Assembly (NCBI RefSeq): GCF_051020985.1 | Contig: NC_134999.1 | Span: 24,647,160-24,711,159 of the forward strand | DNA from: Nomia melanderi | Taxonomy: Eukaryota > Arthropoda > Insecta > Hymenoptera > Halictidae | Reading direction: 5' to 3' | DNA length: 64,000 nucleotides | Part shown: in pieces, positions 19,545-29,341 of the stretch | How positions within the stretch are numbered: the first letter of the stretch is position 1 | Layout: every line of letters begins with the position of its first letter | Translations under genes and position numbers: made by a program | Notes under the pieces: generated by a model | Database searches by the model: none | Told to the model about the DNA's origin: nothing | Seen by the model: the letters and a program-made list of their open reading frames with translations, nothing else

Positions 19545-20411
19545 ATAGATAATCAAGTCGAATCAAGTTTAACACGTTGAAATTTTCAAAGTAGCGAGTC
19601 TCCACGTGTTAACATCGTTACTAGCAGGACGCGCTTGATCCACGCGTAAACTCGTTTTTCCCGTGAATCTCGACAGGATCGTGTCCATCTCTCGTTTATA
19701 CACGCCAAGAACAGGAAGAAGCGTTCCTGTTTATCCCTACAGACATCTGGCGTAAATATTTGTGTAATAATTGTAACCAAAGAGCAATCGTTAGCCGCAA
19801 ACAACGGACAAGACGCGGGATTACGAGATCGCGCAATCCAATCAGCGCCCGGAAAAGTGCGCAGAAACTGTCGCGCATCCACGGAATCTTTATATTTTCT
19901 ATTTCGAGCCACGTAATAACGGAATCTACACTTCACGCGCGGAATCCTCGAGCCTTATCGATTCGCCGAGAACAAGCGCGCGCGGATGTTCCGAGCTTGT
20001 CTTCGCCGCTCGGATGATAATGGAGAAATCGCGGATAGCAAAGCAGACGGATGAACAGGCGAACGGACGGGCATACTGACAAGTCCGGGCGTGATCATCG
20101 TATTGTTCGATACCTCAATTTTCCGTGCTGTCTCGTCCTCGGCGCAGTCTAATTACCCTCGAGGCTTACCGCGCGGTTTAAACGTCGCGCGCGTGTGCGC
20201 GCGTAAATGGGAGAAGAGGATGCAGGAGAGGGTGCACGCGTCAGGGGAGGGTGGATGAGATAAGGTCAGGCAAATGGCAAATTTCACGGGAAATTTATGA
20301 TGTTTCATGGGGTCGCGCAATTATCACACACAGACATTCGGCGTTCAACTCGCGGGAGGGTCAATCGAGTACGCTCGAGTGGAGAGAAGTCAAAGTGTTT
20401 CTTCGAATGGC
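19545..20411. other. CpG-rich spacer
   Basis: An alternating CGCGCGTGTGCGCGCG tract lies at about 20187-20203. Open frames up to 116 codons overlap on opposite strands without a family match. No gene called. Confidence 0.4.
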
Positions 20412-20589
20412 TTAACCCTTTGCACTCGGAAGTATTTCATTAGAAATATTGAACATTTTCTAACTAGAATATCCCAATGTTTCACATATCAATGCATTAT
20501 ACACAGTTCAATATTAAATATCAAATTTCATAATTTTACTGCAACAAATCAAGTGGTGACTGAGTCATCTCTCGAGTGCAAAGAGTTCA
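20412..20589. mobile_element. Short family A copy
   Basis: TTAACCCTTTGCACTCGGAAG to CTCTCGAGTGCAAAGAGTTCA, with GGTGACTGAGTCATC inside the right end. About 50 bp of the A body is missing and the right TTAA has become TTCA. Confidence 0.75.
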
Positions 20590-20650
20590 CACTAACCTAC
20601 CGAGCAGTTAACTCTTTGAAGATAAAGATTGTTGAGCCTTGATCAGAGAT

Positions 20651-20846
20651 TTAACCCTTTGCGGTCGAATGCCGCCATAATGGCGACTCTTCGATATCTA
20701 AATTCGAAAGCTGCGAACGAATAATTTAATTGTTCAAATAACGAGAGATACGTGGTTTTTTTCTAGTGTTTCAGACTTTCATACGTAACTCGACATTTTC
20801 GTGGACAAGTCCTCATAAGTTTCAAAAAGTCCTGACAAAGGTTTAA
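20651..20846 (+). mobile_element. Family M TTAA MITE, 196 bp
   Basis: Left end TTAACCCTTTGCGGTCGAATGC followed by the perfect palindrome CGCCAT-A-ATGGCG at 20673-20685; right end CTGACAAAGGTTTAA. The left terminus resembles K, but the palindrome and body (GCTGCGAACGAATAATTTAATTG, GAGATACGTGG) differ. A second copy lies at 25126. Confidence 0.7.
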
Positions 20847-20870
20847 CCCTAAAATCTAATAATTTTGGGG

Positions 20871-21114
20871 TTAAACCCTTTGTACTCGAAAGTATTTCAA
20901 TGGAAATATTCAACGTTTTCTGACGAGATATAGGTGATATCATTCGAAACTAATTTAACGATAATTCATAGATAAATTAAGCAACAGACGCGTTTTATCT
21001 AAATATTTTACGTAGCAATGCAAACTTCAATTTGAAATATTAAATATTCAACTTGATAGTTTCGTTGTATCGAATCTGAGAGTCACCTCTCGAGTGCAAA
21101 GGTCAATTCTTTGC
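20871..21114. mobile_element. J-A chimera, second copy
   Basis: Preceded by AAAATCTAATAATTTTGGGG exactly as at 19295-19314. The A body GTATTTCAATGGAAATATTCAACGTTTTCTGACGAGATATAGG is nearly identical between the copies. Ends GAGAGTCACCTCTCGAGTGCAAAGG with the TTAA lost. Confidence 0.7.
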
Positions 21115-22090
21115 GCCCGAGGCAACGTTCCTATTTCTCTGGCAGCGAATTAGCCGAATTTACCTATCAGATGTCGCAATTATAGCATTCAATGATCGTT
21201 TCTCATATTCTCGAAAGAATTAGCTTCTAGACATCTCATTACACCTGATAAATATTGCATTTTATACTAATATAAAATAATGGAGGGACTATCCAACGAC
21301 CGAGCAACAGCTACAACAATAGAAAAGCATCGGATGCTAAAACGACATCAGCTCCTCGCGAGGATTTGCATAGGAATAACAGCGATAACTCGAAACGTTC
21401 ATTTCGCGCGGGGCGCAATAAGTTTGCCGTTAATCTGGTAGCAGCGCGGAAAGAGCTCGCGTCTTTGCATTATTCTCAGGAAAGATTCGTAACGCTTACT
21501 CCATGAATAATGCAGCCGGGTCCTCTAGTCAAATCCCGGCGCCACATACTTTCAGTTAATCTGACAGTCCGAAGTAGTTTTCAAATAGTTCTGGCGGACG
21601 TAAGTCAGGTTGAACTCAATCTCCGCATTATCCACTTCCAGCGCGCGATCATCCCGCGAAGAGACTTTCCGTGTACGGAGTCGATACGCGGTGCGACCGA
21701 GACGGAATTAATAACCGAGCTGCGAAGGAATCACTGGAAAAATGGAATCGCGTTCCCGACTTGCGTAAATTACACCGATTGTTCGCCCTTTGAATATCGC
21801 CGGGAAAAAGCGAGCGCCGAGCGCGACGGGGCTACCACCGTCGGCCGACGCGCGTCAAATATTTCCCGGATGAATGTCGCGCGGAACAATGCGTTTTATT
21901 ATCGTAATCAATGCTCCGGAACACGGTCTTCGTGCAGCCATGTAGAAACCGAGTTACGTCCAGTATTGACAAAGTATTCCCGAGGTTTTAACGAAATCGC
22001 ATAGTTAGGTATCTCGCGTTCGAGGAAACGACTCGAATATTTCGGAATATTCGGAGTGCGAGTCTGGAAAAATTCGGAAGCGTAAGACTC
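21115..22090. other. Spacer with a 164-codon open frame
   Basis: The frame 21510-22004 (+ strand) is the longest with mixed composition in this part. It has no signal peptide, membrane segment or domain I recognise, and no splice or promoter context. In GC-rich DNA a frame of this length is not unusual. Not called as a gene. Confidence 0.35.
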
Positions 22091-22255
22091 ACGCTTAGAT
22101 TATTTTAGATTATAGATTATTTTCGGTTTTTTCAGACATTATACTATTCAAGACAAATTTGTTTTCAAGATCATTTGGAGTATTCGATGCTAAGATATGA
22201 ATAATTGCGAAACAAAATCGAAACCAGTCATTTTGACTGGTAGTTCTAGTGTTAA
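22091..22255. mobile_element. Family B copy, 5' truncated
   Basis: Carries TTTTCAGACATTATACTATTCAAG..AAATT and ends with the perfect palindrome CCAGTCA-TTT-TGACTGG (22224-22240) and TAGTTCTAGTGTTAA. Its terminal TTAA (22252-22255) is also the start of a family A right half. Confidence 0.7.
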
Positions 22256-22323
22256 ATATCAAGTTTTATAGTATTACTGTATGAAATCAAATGGTGAGTC
22301 ACCTCTCGAGTGCAAAGGGTTAA
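22252..22323. mobile_element. Family A right half
   Basis: TTAAATATCAAGTTTTATAGTATTACTG..AATCAAATGGTGAGTCACCTCTCGAGTGCAAAGGGTTAA. Family A has TTAAATATC at this internal position, so family B probably inserted at that TTAA and the left half of A was lost. Confidence 0.65.
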
Positions 22324-22665
22324 AATGCTGAGTATAGAGAGCCCAGAAAGTATTTTTCCTTAATAATCATACACAAATCAAAGAGAGAGGCTGTTTTAAT
22401 ATATCAAATGTCGATGCATTGTACAAAGTTTAACCCCTTGGCGTACTATTTACTTTCGTTACTAAGCTTGTGTAATATTTTACTATCGACAATTAGGAAG
22501 AGATACAACAAAATTTCCATTTTACTTCAGGTGGAAATTTCATTTGAAGATAATACATTAATAATAGCAAAATAGTTGTTTGCTTGGATCCGAGTCTCAC
22601 TCGTCATTGTACGGCAAGGGTCAAATCAATTGGCGACTGAGAGGCTACAGAGTGCAAAGGGTTAA
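22320..22665. mobile_element. Family A copy with nested G'
   Basis: A-type sequence (AGAAAGTATTTTTCC, ATATATCAAATGTCGATGCATTGTACAAAGTT) is interrupted at TTAA 22430 by G'. It resumes about 22621 with TCAAATCAATTGGCGACTGAGAGGC and ends AGAGTGCAAAGGGTTAA. Confidence 0.6.
22430..22622. mobile_element. Family G' TTAA element
   Basis: Starts TTAACCCCTTGGCGTACTATTTAC. The body has ACTATCGACAATT, ATTTTACTTCAGGTGGAAATTTCATTTGAAGATAATACATTAATAATAGCAAAATAG. The palindrome CGAGT-CTC-ACTCG is near the right end, which reads GTACGGCAAGGGTCAA, a mutated TTAA. Other copies: 9424 and 26645. Confidence 0.65.
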
Positions 22666-22707
22666 TAATTGCGAAACGAAACAATCGTACGGTAGTTCTA
22701 GTGTTAA
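22662..22707. mobile_element. Family B terminal scrap
   Basis: TTAATAATTGCGAAACGAAACAATC followed by ACGGTAGTTCTAGTGTTAA. Only the last 45 bp of a B copy, sharing TTAA with the A end at 22662. Confidence 0.65.
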
Positions 22708-23756
22708 GTCTCGGCAAACGGGAGCGTGGAAATCCGGAACGCGTTTTTCGCCTGTAAGCAAGCGCGCGTTAATCTATATTCCGCGTCTTGTTCTCCCAAC
22801 GGGGCTCGAGGAAAAGAAATTCGTCGAAGCAATTTCCTAGGAATACGTTCGTCGGTGTTCGAGTTATTCGCATTCGAAGCGAATATACGCGATTCCGTGT
22901 ACCCCCCGCTCGCGTGTACGCGTGTACGGTCTCGTTCCGCACACATAGCTCGCCGGGGCGAACGAAAGGAGGAGGAGAAGCCGGAGAATAGAATGTATAT
23001 TTGGGAACAAATACAATTTGAATGAATTAGCAGTAAACTGGAAATGGGCAATCCAGGGTTACCTGACCCGAGGGTTGCGCGTTTCCTCCGCAACCCCCTT
23101 AGCCGCAGCGACGGCCCTCTCGCTCACTTTCACTCGCTCCGTCTTCTTCGTTCGTATTTAGCCGGTACAAGTAGGTTATCTCTCGCTCCGCCGTCTCGTC
23201 GTTTTCCTGCCCCGAAAACTCGCCCCGCGACCACCCCCGGCCGATCTAAACGATATTTTCGAAGGGAAATTCCGCCGCAACAGAGGGAAACATTGTACTT
23301 CGAGTGGTTTTCTCCCCGGTTACTTTTCTACTCAGCTCGAAACTGCCGCGCCCGCCGCTGTCTTCCGTAAACAAAATTTCAAGATGCTTAAGACCTTCCA
23401 CGACGTTAAAGACTTTCGTCTTTCACGGCGTTCAGGGGGTTTCCAGCTTTTAACGGAGTTACGAGTTCTCCGAGGAGCTCGGGTTTCAAGAATTTTTAGC
23501 GGTTCGGAGTTTCGATGGGTTTGCGATCGTGATCTTTGATGACGGATCTGTGATGCGAAGATTTTCAACTGATTCGAAAAATGTAGTACTCGGTTCGTTC
23601 GAATTCGAAGGAAATATTCCTCTGGATCAATTATTATACTTAGTCCATCTTTCTGTGATTATCACTGGAACTTTGATACGATTAATACGCGATTCCTATA
23701 AAAATTGTAACGATAGATTATTTTTAGATTCTTCAGACAATATCTATAACATCAGT
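22708..23756. other. CpG-rich spacer with B scrap at the end
   Basis: Overlapping frames of up to 129 codons on both strands have arginine/serine-rich composition and no family match. A family B fragment (TTTGATACGATTAATACGCGATTCCTATAAAAATTGTAACGATAGATTATTT) lies at about 23667-23745. Confidence 0.45.
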
Positions 23757-24093
23757 TTAACCCTGTGCACTTCAAAGGTGCCTTGATCATCACTCGATGG
23801 CATCAAAATTGTACAATTTCGTATTTAACGACGAAGATTCTCTGAAATATACAAAACCCCCGACAGATGAAGCTAAATTATATATCGATTACTTGAACCA
23901 TAGAAAAATAGGAAACTATGTACCGAACTCTCGATGTTTCAGTAACTGAATCATTTGTTTGTCTCGTTAAGTCTCGAATAATCTGTCGATACGTGAAATG
24001 TGGAAATAAAAATCATAGTTGCCCTTATTTTGCGAATAGATTCCTCGAGTTAGAATATTTCTAGTGACAAATTCTTCGAGTTCAAAGGGTTAA
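23757..24093. mobile_element. Family A element with nested K
   Basis: A left part TTAACCCTGTGCACTTCAAAGG..AAAATTGTACAATTTCGTATTTAA. A K piece in reverse orientation runs from 23825 to 23970 (GACGAAGATTCTCTGAAATATACAAAACC, AACTATGTACCG, AATCATTTGTTTG). The A right part ATAATCTGTCGATACGTGAAATGTGG then runs to CGAGTTCAAAGGGTTAA. The A copy at 37909 shows the unoccupied order. Confidence 0.65.
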
Positions 24094-24443
24094 CTTCGTA
24101 TAAAACGTAGAATTCTATGCGTCGCAAGCACACTACGCTACGAACTTTAAAATTTCGATTCGGTACTTAGCGATTCTACTGGATTAAAAATTGAGCAGAG
24201 ATTTGGTCTTCACTGCCGGCTGTTAGTTTACGTCCACAGCAAACTCGAAGTCGAGAACACTCGGCAACACGTGTGCTAGATCCAGGGGAAGGACAATTTT
24301 CACCATATATCAAGAGCACAGCCGACATCCGCGACACGCAACAATAGCATAGATTATTAGTAACAAACTTGCAGCGGAATGGTCGCCGACCCTCGCCAGA
24401 CACACACACTTACGTGCTTCAATAGGCGAATTCGACGACCACC
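24094..24443. other. Short spacer
   Basis: Single-copy-looking DNA, one 77-codon cysteine-containing frame on the - strand (24176-24409) without a match. Nothing called. Confidence 0.4.
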
Positions 24444-24810
24444 GTTGAAAAACAAACCAGCTACAACAGACTTAAATTGACCCTTCACCGTTCGTTGGCG
24501 CGCATTGTACCAGTCGAAGAATTCAGCTCAGTCGAGAGATCGGAACATTCTCGACTCTTAACATCAAAATTAGAAACTGGACTCGATAAGAAAAAGAAAC
24601 TCGATGAATAAATTCAATAAATCGTCACTGACGACTGTCGACGCGTTTTCGAACGTTCAAATCAGAAGCAGCTTTCGAAGATCGTTTAAAGCGATCAACT
24701 AATTTTTCTTGGCAGTTCATCTTTGTTCTAATTTTAGACGCTTTGACCTACAAAAATTAATATAGGATATGTACAGTTGATAGCAATTGCGAGATAAATC
24801 TCATGAGACG
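24444..24810 (+). repeat. Diverged direct repeat, copy 1 (partner 28361-28724)
   Basis: Shared blocks in order: CTACAACAGACTTA.ATTGACCCTTCA, AGATCGGAACATTCT, AAATTAGAAACTGGACTCGAT, AAGCAGCTTTCGAAGATCGTTTAAAGCGATCAACTAATTTTTCTTGGCAG, TTAGACGCTTTGACCTACAAAAATTAATATAGGAT and GTACAGTTGATAGCAATTG. This copy has about 28 extra bases after CCCTTCA. No TTAA ends, no terminal inverted repeat, no coding frame. Could be an unclassified dispersed repeat or a duplicated regulatory block. Confidence 0.75.
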
Positions 24811-25125
24811 CGGCGCAGGACTTTGTACGGAATCCTGTCATATTGTTTGTCAAGCCTGCGAATATATTGTTCTTTTGTGAACGACACGCGAGGTTCATGA
24901 ATCACGGCAAATAGGCTAGTAATTAATTTCATAAGCCCACATTCCAACATCAACGCGCAAACAAATGTAGCAGGATTTACGATCCCGCGGAAATCGACGA
25001 ACGAATTGCGGTATTGCGGACGCGACGCGTTCGTACAATAAATTAATCAATTTTTCAACGGACTCGACGAAACATTGCGTGGATACGTTCTGCACATTCG
25101 TAACGTTACTTCGAAGTTTATTAAC
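24811..25125. other. Spacer
   Basis: No gene or repeat recognised. Moderately CpG-rich. Confidence 0.35.
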
Positions 25126-25300
25126 TCAACCCTTTGTGATGGACTGCCGCCATAATGGCGATTTCGGTCTTCGATACTTTCGAAAGTTACAGAACAATTT
25201 AATCATTCAAATAACGAAAGATACATAATGTAGTTTTTCTTTCTAATATTTAAGACTTCGATGCGTAACTCAGCCTTTCTGCGAGAAATCTTGCTAAACC
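25126..25300 (+). mobile_element. Family M copy, right end decayed
   Basis: TCAACCCTTTGTGATGGACTGC and the unchanged palindrome CGCCAT-A-ATGGCG at 25148-25160. The body AACAATTTAATCATTCAAATAACGAAAGATAC aligns to 20651-20846. The closing end is not recognisable. Confidence 0.6.
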
Positions 25301-25407
25301 AATTTAACAATTCCTCAGAGAAACATCTATCTCTTTAATAATATACTTGCATCATTAATCATTACACTTCGGAGCAAAGATTATAGAATATTCTAAATCT
25401 GTTTTTC

Positions 25408-25548
25408 TTAACACTAAAGCTACTACATAAAGTTTTCTTCATAGAAACTATAATTGCTTAGACTTACATGTAGTATCTTTGTAATAATTGCAAAAAGAAG
25501 AAATCAGGATTAGGTCATTTTGATCCGTCTGAAAATTCTACTGTTCCT
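25408..25548. mobile_element. Family H fragment
   Basis: TTAACACTAAAGCTACTACATAAAG, ACTATAATTGCTTAGACTTACATGTAGTATCTTTGTAATAATTGCAAAAAGAAGAAATCAGGA, GGTCATTTTGATCC. Truncated by the following J element. Confidence 0.55.
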
Positions 25549-25710
25549 AGCGAATGCTATAACATTCCTTCGATCTTTTATTTTCCTTCTTAGTACAAAA
25601 TCGGATGTGTGGAAAATCGAATAATTGTAGGGTAGTTTCTTCAAGATTTATTAAAACATCTAATATTATTCCTGGTGCAATATTGGAGCCTACAGAGTTC
25701 AAAAGGTTAA
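25549..25710 (+). mobile_element. Family J, right portion, in a J-U composite
   Basis: GTTCCTAGCGAATGCTATAACATTCCTTCGATCTTTTATTTTCC, CTTAGTACAAAATCGGATGTGTGGAAAATCGAATAATTG, then CAATATTGGAGCCTACAGAGTTCAAAAGGTTAA. It shares its last TTAA with the downstream U sequence, as does the J at 44343-44563. Confidence 0.7.
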
Positions 25711-25815
25711 GACTTCAGAGATACGAGTCAAAAGAACGAGTAGAATTAGATAGAATTGTCTTGCTTCTCGTAACTAGGCATAGATCTATAATAACATAAT
25801 CAAGTATAGACCAAT
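25707..25815 (+). mobile_element. Family U sequence following J, copy 1
   Basis: TTAAGACTTCAGAGATACGAGTCAAAA, GAGTAGAATTA, CTTGCTTCTCGTAACTAGGCATAGATCTATAATAACATAATCAAG. The same text follows J at 44560-44700, which extends to a TTAA end at 44739. Family identity unknown. Confidence 0.55.
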
Positions 25816-26644
25816 TCACAGTTCCCACACTCAGAACTCCCAATCAACCAAATACTAAAAATCGAGACGTACCTTCAAACAATACACCAAGACAAAACAT
25901 CGCTCACCATCCAACAGGAAGCGTCCATTAGAGACAAAGCTTTGTATTCCTGCCAGACGCTGCAACTCGGAAAGAAATTCCCAGGGAATCCGAAACTCTC
26001 TCAGCGAAGTTCGCGTGCTTCAATTTCGGTTTTCACATAATTTATCCGAAACACGGCTGCTTGAGCGAAGTTCCCCTGGCCAGAAATTAGCAGGTGTCCC
26101 CGGGTCCGTCTGTTGACATTCCGCTCGCGCAAAGACAACGTTTCGTGAGCGTTTCTGCATCCGTGTCACGAAGCTGCGGCGAACAGCAAAGAAAGTGGTA
26201 AACTCGGCGATCTTGCCTCTTTCGGGATTAACGTTCCGGTCCCTGGCAACAATTACACCCCCTTGCGGCCCCGCCCCCGTGTTAAACCGGCCGACCAACA
26301 CTTATGCGAGCATCTACATAGCTGATCGCCCACCCCCTCTTCCCCTCGCCGCTTCTCTGGCCGCGTAACCCTCCGGATTACCTTTACACTGGCTGATCCT
26401 CGCAAACACTCGTCCAAGTAGCCCGGAGAACCGGATTCTCCTAACTTTCGAAATTTCAGGCAAGTTTCCCGCTGCCTCGGACGAATCTTCAACCACCCCA
26501 TCATCCCTCGTCTTCGAACTTGCCCGTTGCGACTGTATCGGTTTAGTCGGCTGGAAACACTTTTGCGGATACGATTACAAATTGGGGAGTTATCGGCGTT
26601 ACGTTTCGATATTATGCGGAGATTACGATGGGAATACTTGCATT
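25816..26644. other. Single-copy spacer
   Basis: CpG-rich after 26000. Overlapping frames of 60-93 codons, none recognised. Confidence 0.4.
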
Positions 26645-26840
26645 CACCCCTTGGCGTATTTACTTACGTTATTAAGTAATATTTGACTATCGACAATTTG
26701 TGAGAAATACAAAATTTTCCATTCTACTTCAGGTGGAAATTTCATTTGAATACATAGATAATAGCTAAATAGTTTGTTTTGATCCGTGTAATGAACAACA
26801 TTGATTCTTGTTGAATTAGTTTAGAAATCTTCATCAGTTC
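26645..26840. mobile_element. Family G' copy, truncated
   Basis: CACCCCTTGGCGTATTTACTTACGTTATTAAG, ACTATCGACAATTTG, ATTCTACTTCAGGTGGAAATTTCATTTGAA, then TTAGAAATCTTCATCAG. The palindromic end is lost. Partner copies at 9424 and 22430. Confidence 0.6.
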
Positions 26841-26844
26841 ATCT

Positions 26845-27033
26845 TCAGTTTTGTAATTTATCAGTAACTAATTTTTATGGTATCTGGTGAAAATGAGAAA
26901 TTATAACATTCCTTCCTTTTATTTTCCTTAGTACAAAATTTCGATGTGTGGAGAATCGAATAATTTTAGGGTAGTTTGATTTGTTGAAATATTTGATATA
27001 ACTGCTGCAATATTGGAGAGTTCAAAGGGTTAA
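26845..27033 (+). mobile_element. Family J copy, 5' truncated
   Basis: GTTTTGTAATTTATCAGTAACTAATTTTTATGGTATCTGGTGAAAATGAG, CTTAGTACAAAATTTCGATGTGTGG, TTTTAGGGTAGTTTG, TGCTGCAATATTGGAGAGTTCAAAGGGTTAA. It shares TTAA (27030-27033) with the next K element. Confidence 0.7.
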
Positions 27034-27269
27034 CCCTTTTGACGAGTGTCTACAGTTTGGCGAGATGGATGTTTCATATTTAAAAAACGTGGATGAATGA
27101 TTTGATTACTGAACAGCAAGATATCAGTACGTAGTTTCCTTTTTTTCTATCAATTAAGCAATTGACAAGTAATTCAGCTTCATCTGCTGAAGGTTTCGTA
27201 TATTTTGTAGAACCTCAAGAGATCAGTAGTTTCCTTTTTTCCTATCAATTAAGCAATTAAGCAGTTTGC
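27030..27269 (+). mobile_element. Family K copy with internal duplication
   Basis: TTAACCCTTTTGACGAGTGTC, AATGATTTGATTACTGAACAGCAAGATATCAGTACGTAGTTTCC, then the AGATCAGTAGTTTCCTTTTTTCCTATCAATTAAGCAATT block a second time, ending TTTGCAAAGGGTTCA. The TTCA is shared with the next copy. Confidence 0.6.
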
Positions 27270-27503
27270 AAAGGGTTCACCCCTTTGCACTTGATTTAAT
27301 TAAATTAGCGTAATTCTTTGGACCCATTTCGGTCAGATGAAATGCTCGTCTTTGGAAGAGTAACGAACAAGTGATCTAATTAGTCGAACAGCAAGAGAAC
27401 ACATAGTTTTCTTTCTTCCTATTAATTAAGCAATTGATATATAATTTAGCTTCATACGTTGGTTTTGTATATTCCAAAGAATCCCCATCCGCAGAGGGTT
27501 AAG
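27266..27503 (+). mobile_element. Second family K copy in tandem
   Basis: After TTCACCCCTTTGCAC and about 30 unrelated bases it follows K: CATTTCGGTCAGATGAAATG, GGAAGAGTAACGAACAAGTGATCTAATTAGTCGAACAGCAAGAG, TAATTAAGCAATTGATATATAATTTAGCTTCAT, ending CCATCCGCAGAGGGTTAA. Confidence 0.6.
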
Positions 27504-28360
27504 CAAAGTAGTCTAGAATATAGAGCAACAATGAAGATGAATACAAATGGAGAGCAAAAAGTTTGTAACCAGAAAATCGGTAGAAACGCGACGTTCTGGA
27601 ACATCTACTCGCTTCCTAGGTTACAGGCAGTATATATTCATGCAGGAAAGAAGCGAACCTCGGAGACCGTAACGTTTCGTGTACAATTCATAGAGAAGAG
27701 AGCAAGCCACCGAGTTAGAAAGAATGCAAATCGGATGCGATCGAGACACCGCTGCACCGAATGCAACCGTAAAATCCGGAGAACGTTTCCCCATCGGCAT
27801 TCGGGGACTTTAGGGTCGCTGTTGCAGGGAATGTAATATCGAAATATAATACAAAAGGAACTAATAACGAGAAACTCCGGTCGCGGCCGCTCTAAATCGA
27901 AGCGATTCTTTTGTGTCGCGAAGGGAAAGGGCAAGGAGTCAGCGATACGGGGAACGGAAGAATTCGTGATCCCCGAGCGTTCCGTATCGGTGATCTCGAT
28001 CGATGGGAAGTCATCGGGATTCAGTTAGCATAACAATACTCTCCTCGACACAATTCTCTCTCCTGTGCCTCGCCGGACGGTGTCGAATCAATCAGGGCCA
28101 CGCTCGAACGTCGCCGGAGAACCCAGCCGCGAAACCGCGTGACAATCGATATTTCACTCCACCTACGCGCCACTCTCGAGGGGTGTACCGATCCACGGCC
28201 TCGCCGATACGGTACATATGTAAACCTGTCTGCCAGCATGCGGAAAGTAAAGACGCTTCCACCGCAATAAGATTTTGGCAGAACCGACGCGCCGAGTGCA
28301 GGCTGAGATGTATTCCTCCGTCGAAACGATCGATCGTTGGACGCACGGGAACTGTTTTAT
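27504..28360. other. CpG-rich spacer
   Basis: Frames of up to 129 codons on both strands overlap each other (27459-27836, 28003-28392). They are arginine-rich and unrecognised. No gene called. Confidence 0.4.
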
Positions 28361-28724
28361 TGGAAAAACCGGCTACAACAGACTTAGATTGACCCTTCAT
28401 TGTTTGAAGAATTCGGCTCAGTCCCGAGAGATCGGAACATTCTAGATTCTCAATGTCAAAATTAGAAACTGGACTCGATGAGAAACAGAAACTCGATGAA
28501 TAAACTCGATAAATCGGTACTGACGACTGTCGCCGCGTTTTCGAATGTTTAAATCAGAAGCAGCTTTCGAAGATCGTTTAAAGCGATCAACTAATTTTTC
28601 TTGGCAGCTCATCGATCGTATTCGGTGCGAGCGTAGTTTGTTCTAATTTTAGACGCTTTGACCTACAAAAATTAATATAGGATGTACAGTTGATAGCAAT
28701 TGTGATAGCATTTCCATGAGACTC
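28361..28724 (+). repeat. Diverged direct repeat, copy 2 (partner 24444-24810)
   Basis: Same block order as copy 1 in the same orientation, 3.9 kb away. It lacks the CGTTCGTTGGCGCGCATTG segment of copy 1 and has about 24 extra bases (CATCGATCGTATTCGGTGCG and following) before TTTGTTCTAATTTTAGACG. The spacing and orientation would also fit old LTRs, but the interval holds no reverse transcriptase, primer-binding site or polypurine tract that I can see. Confidence 0.75.
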
Positions 28725-28799
28725 GTTGGACGGGCACGGGATTCTTATTGGACGATGAACTGTTTTTTTATTCTGGTTTTGAAGGAGTCGGATGTGTGT

Positions 28800-29011
28800 T
28801 TAACCCTTTGCGGACGAATGTCTATGCTTTGGGAGATGAAACGTTCGTATTTTGAAGATTAAGTCGCAGGCGAATGATATAATTAGTCGGGTAGCAAGAG
28901 ATTAGCGTCTAGTTTCTGTTTTTGCTATTGTTTAAGCAATTGATGTTCAATGTAGCTCCATCTACTAAAGGTTTTGTACGTTTCAAAGTATCTTCGTCCG
29001 CAAAGGGTTAA
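28800..29011 (+). mobile_element. Family K TTAA MITE, 212 bp, 19-bp terminal repeats
   Basis: Left TTAACCCTTTGCGGACGAA and the exact inverted copy at the right end (TTCGTCCGCAAAGGGTTAA). Body landmarks: GAGATGAAACGTTCGTATTTTGAAGATTAAGTCGCAGGCGAATGATATAATTAG, GTAGCAAGAGATTAG, TTTAAGCAATTGATG, ACGTTTCAAAGTATC. The best K reference copy here. It is followed by an AACACGTGGTA segment (family L). Confidence 0.85.
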
Positions 29012-29095
29012 ACACGTGGTAATCAGTGTTTCCAATAATTCCTTTTCTTAGACGAATTCAGTGTTTGAAACTTTGAAAAGCTGTCAAAGATTTAT
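29008..29095 (+). repeat. Family L sequence abutting K
   Basis: TTAAACACGTGGTAATC.GTGTTTCCAATAATTCCTTTTCTTAGACGAATTC. Its reverse complement occurs at 38448-38513, again next to a K copy. No second end was found, so the family is undefined. Confidence 0.5.
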
Positions 29096-29104
29096 CAGGC
29101 GAAC

Positions 29105-29341
29105 TTAATCCTTTGCACTCGAGAGATGACCCTCAACCATTTCATTTGATATAACAAAATTACAAAGTGTTATATATAATATTAAGTTCTCTATAATACA
29201 TCAATACGTGACATATTTATATAAAACAGCTTTGTTTCTTAATTGACGCACGTTTTCTCATTACCTTTCAAATATCGTCCATGTTTCATCGAAAAATCGT
29301 CGAATGATTCCAGTGAAAAGCTCCCGAGCGCAAAGAGTTAA
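29105..29341. mobile_element. Family A TTAA MITE, 237 bp
   Basis: TTAATCCTTTGCACTCGAGAG to CTCCCGAGCGCAAAGAGTTAA. The body has CATTTCATTTGATATAACAAAATTACAAAG, TACATCAATACGTGACATATTTATATAAAACAGCTTTG. The subterminal palindrome is decayed (ATGACCCTCAACCAT). Confidence 0.8.

Noticed and set aside
21510..22004. 164-codon open frame on the + strand
   Set aside because: No recognisable motif, signal peptide or membrane segment, and no splice or promoter context. Length is within chance for CpG-rich DNA over 64 kb.
28003..28392. 129-codon + strand frame
   Set aside because: Arginine-rich, overlapped by two - strand frames, and runs into the direct repeat at 28361.
24444..28724. Direct repeats read as LTRs of a retrotransposon
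   Set aside because: The interval has no gag or pol frames, no primer-binding site or polypurine tract, and the repeats lack matching TG..CA ends.
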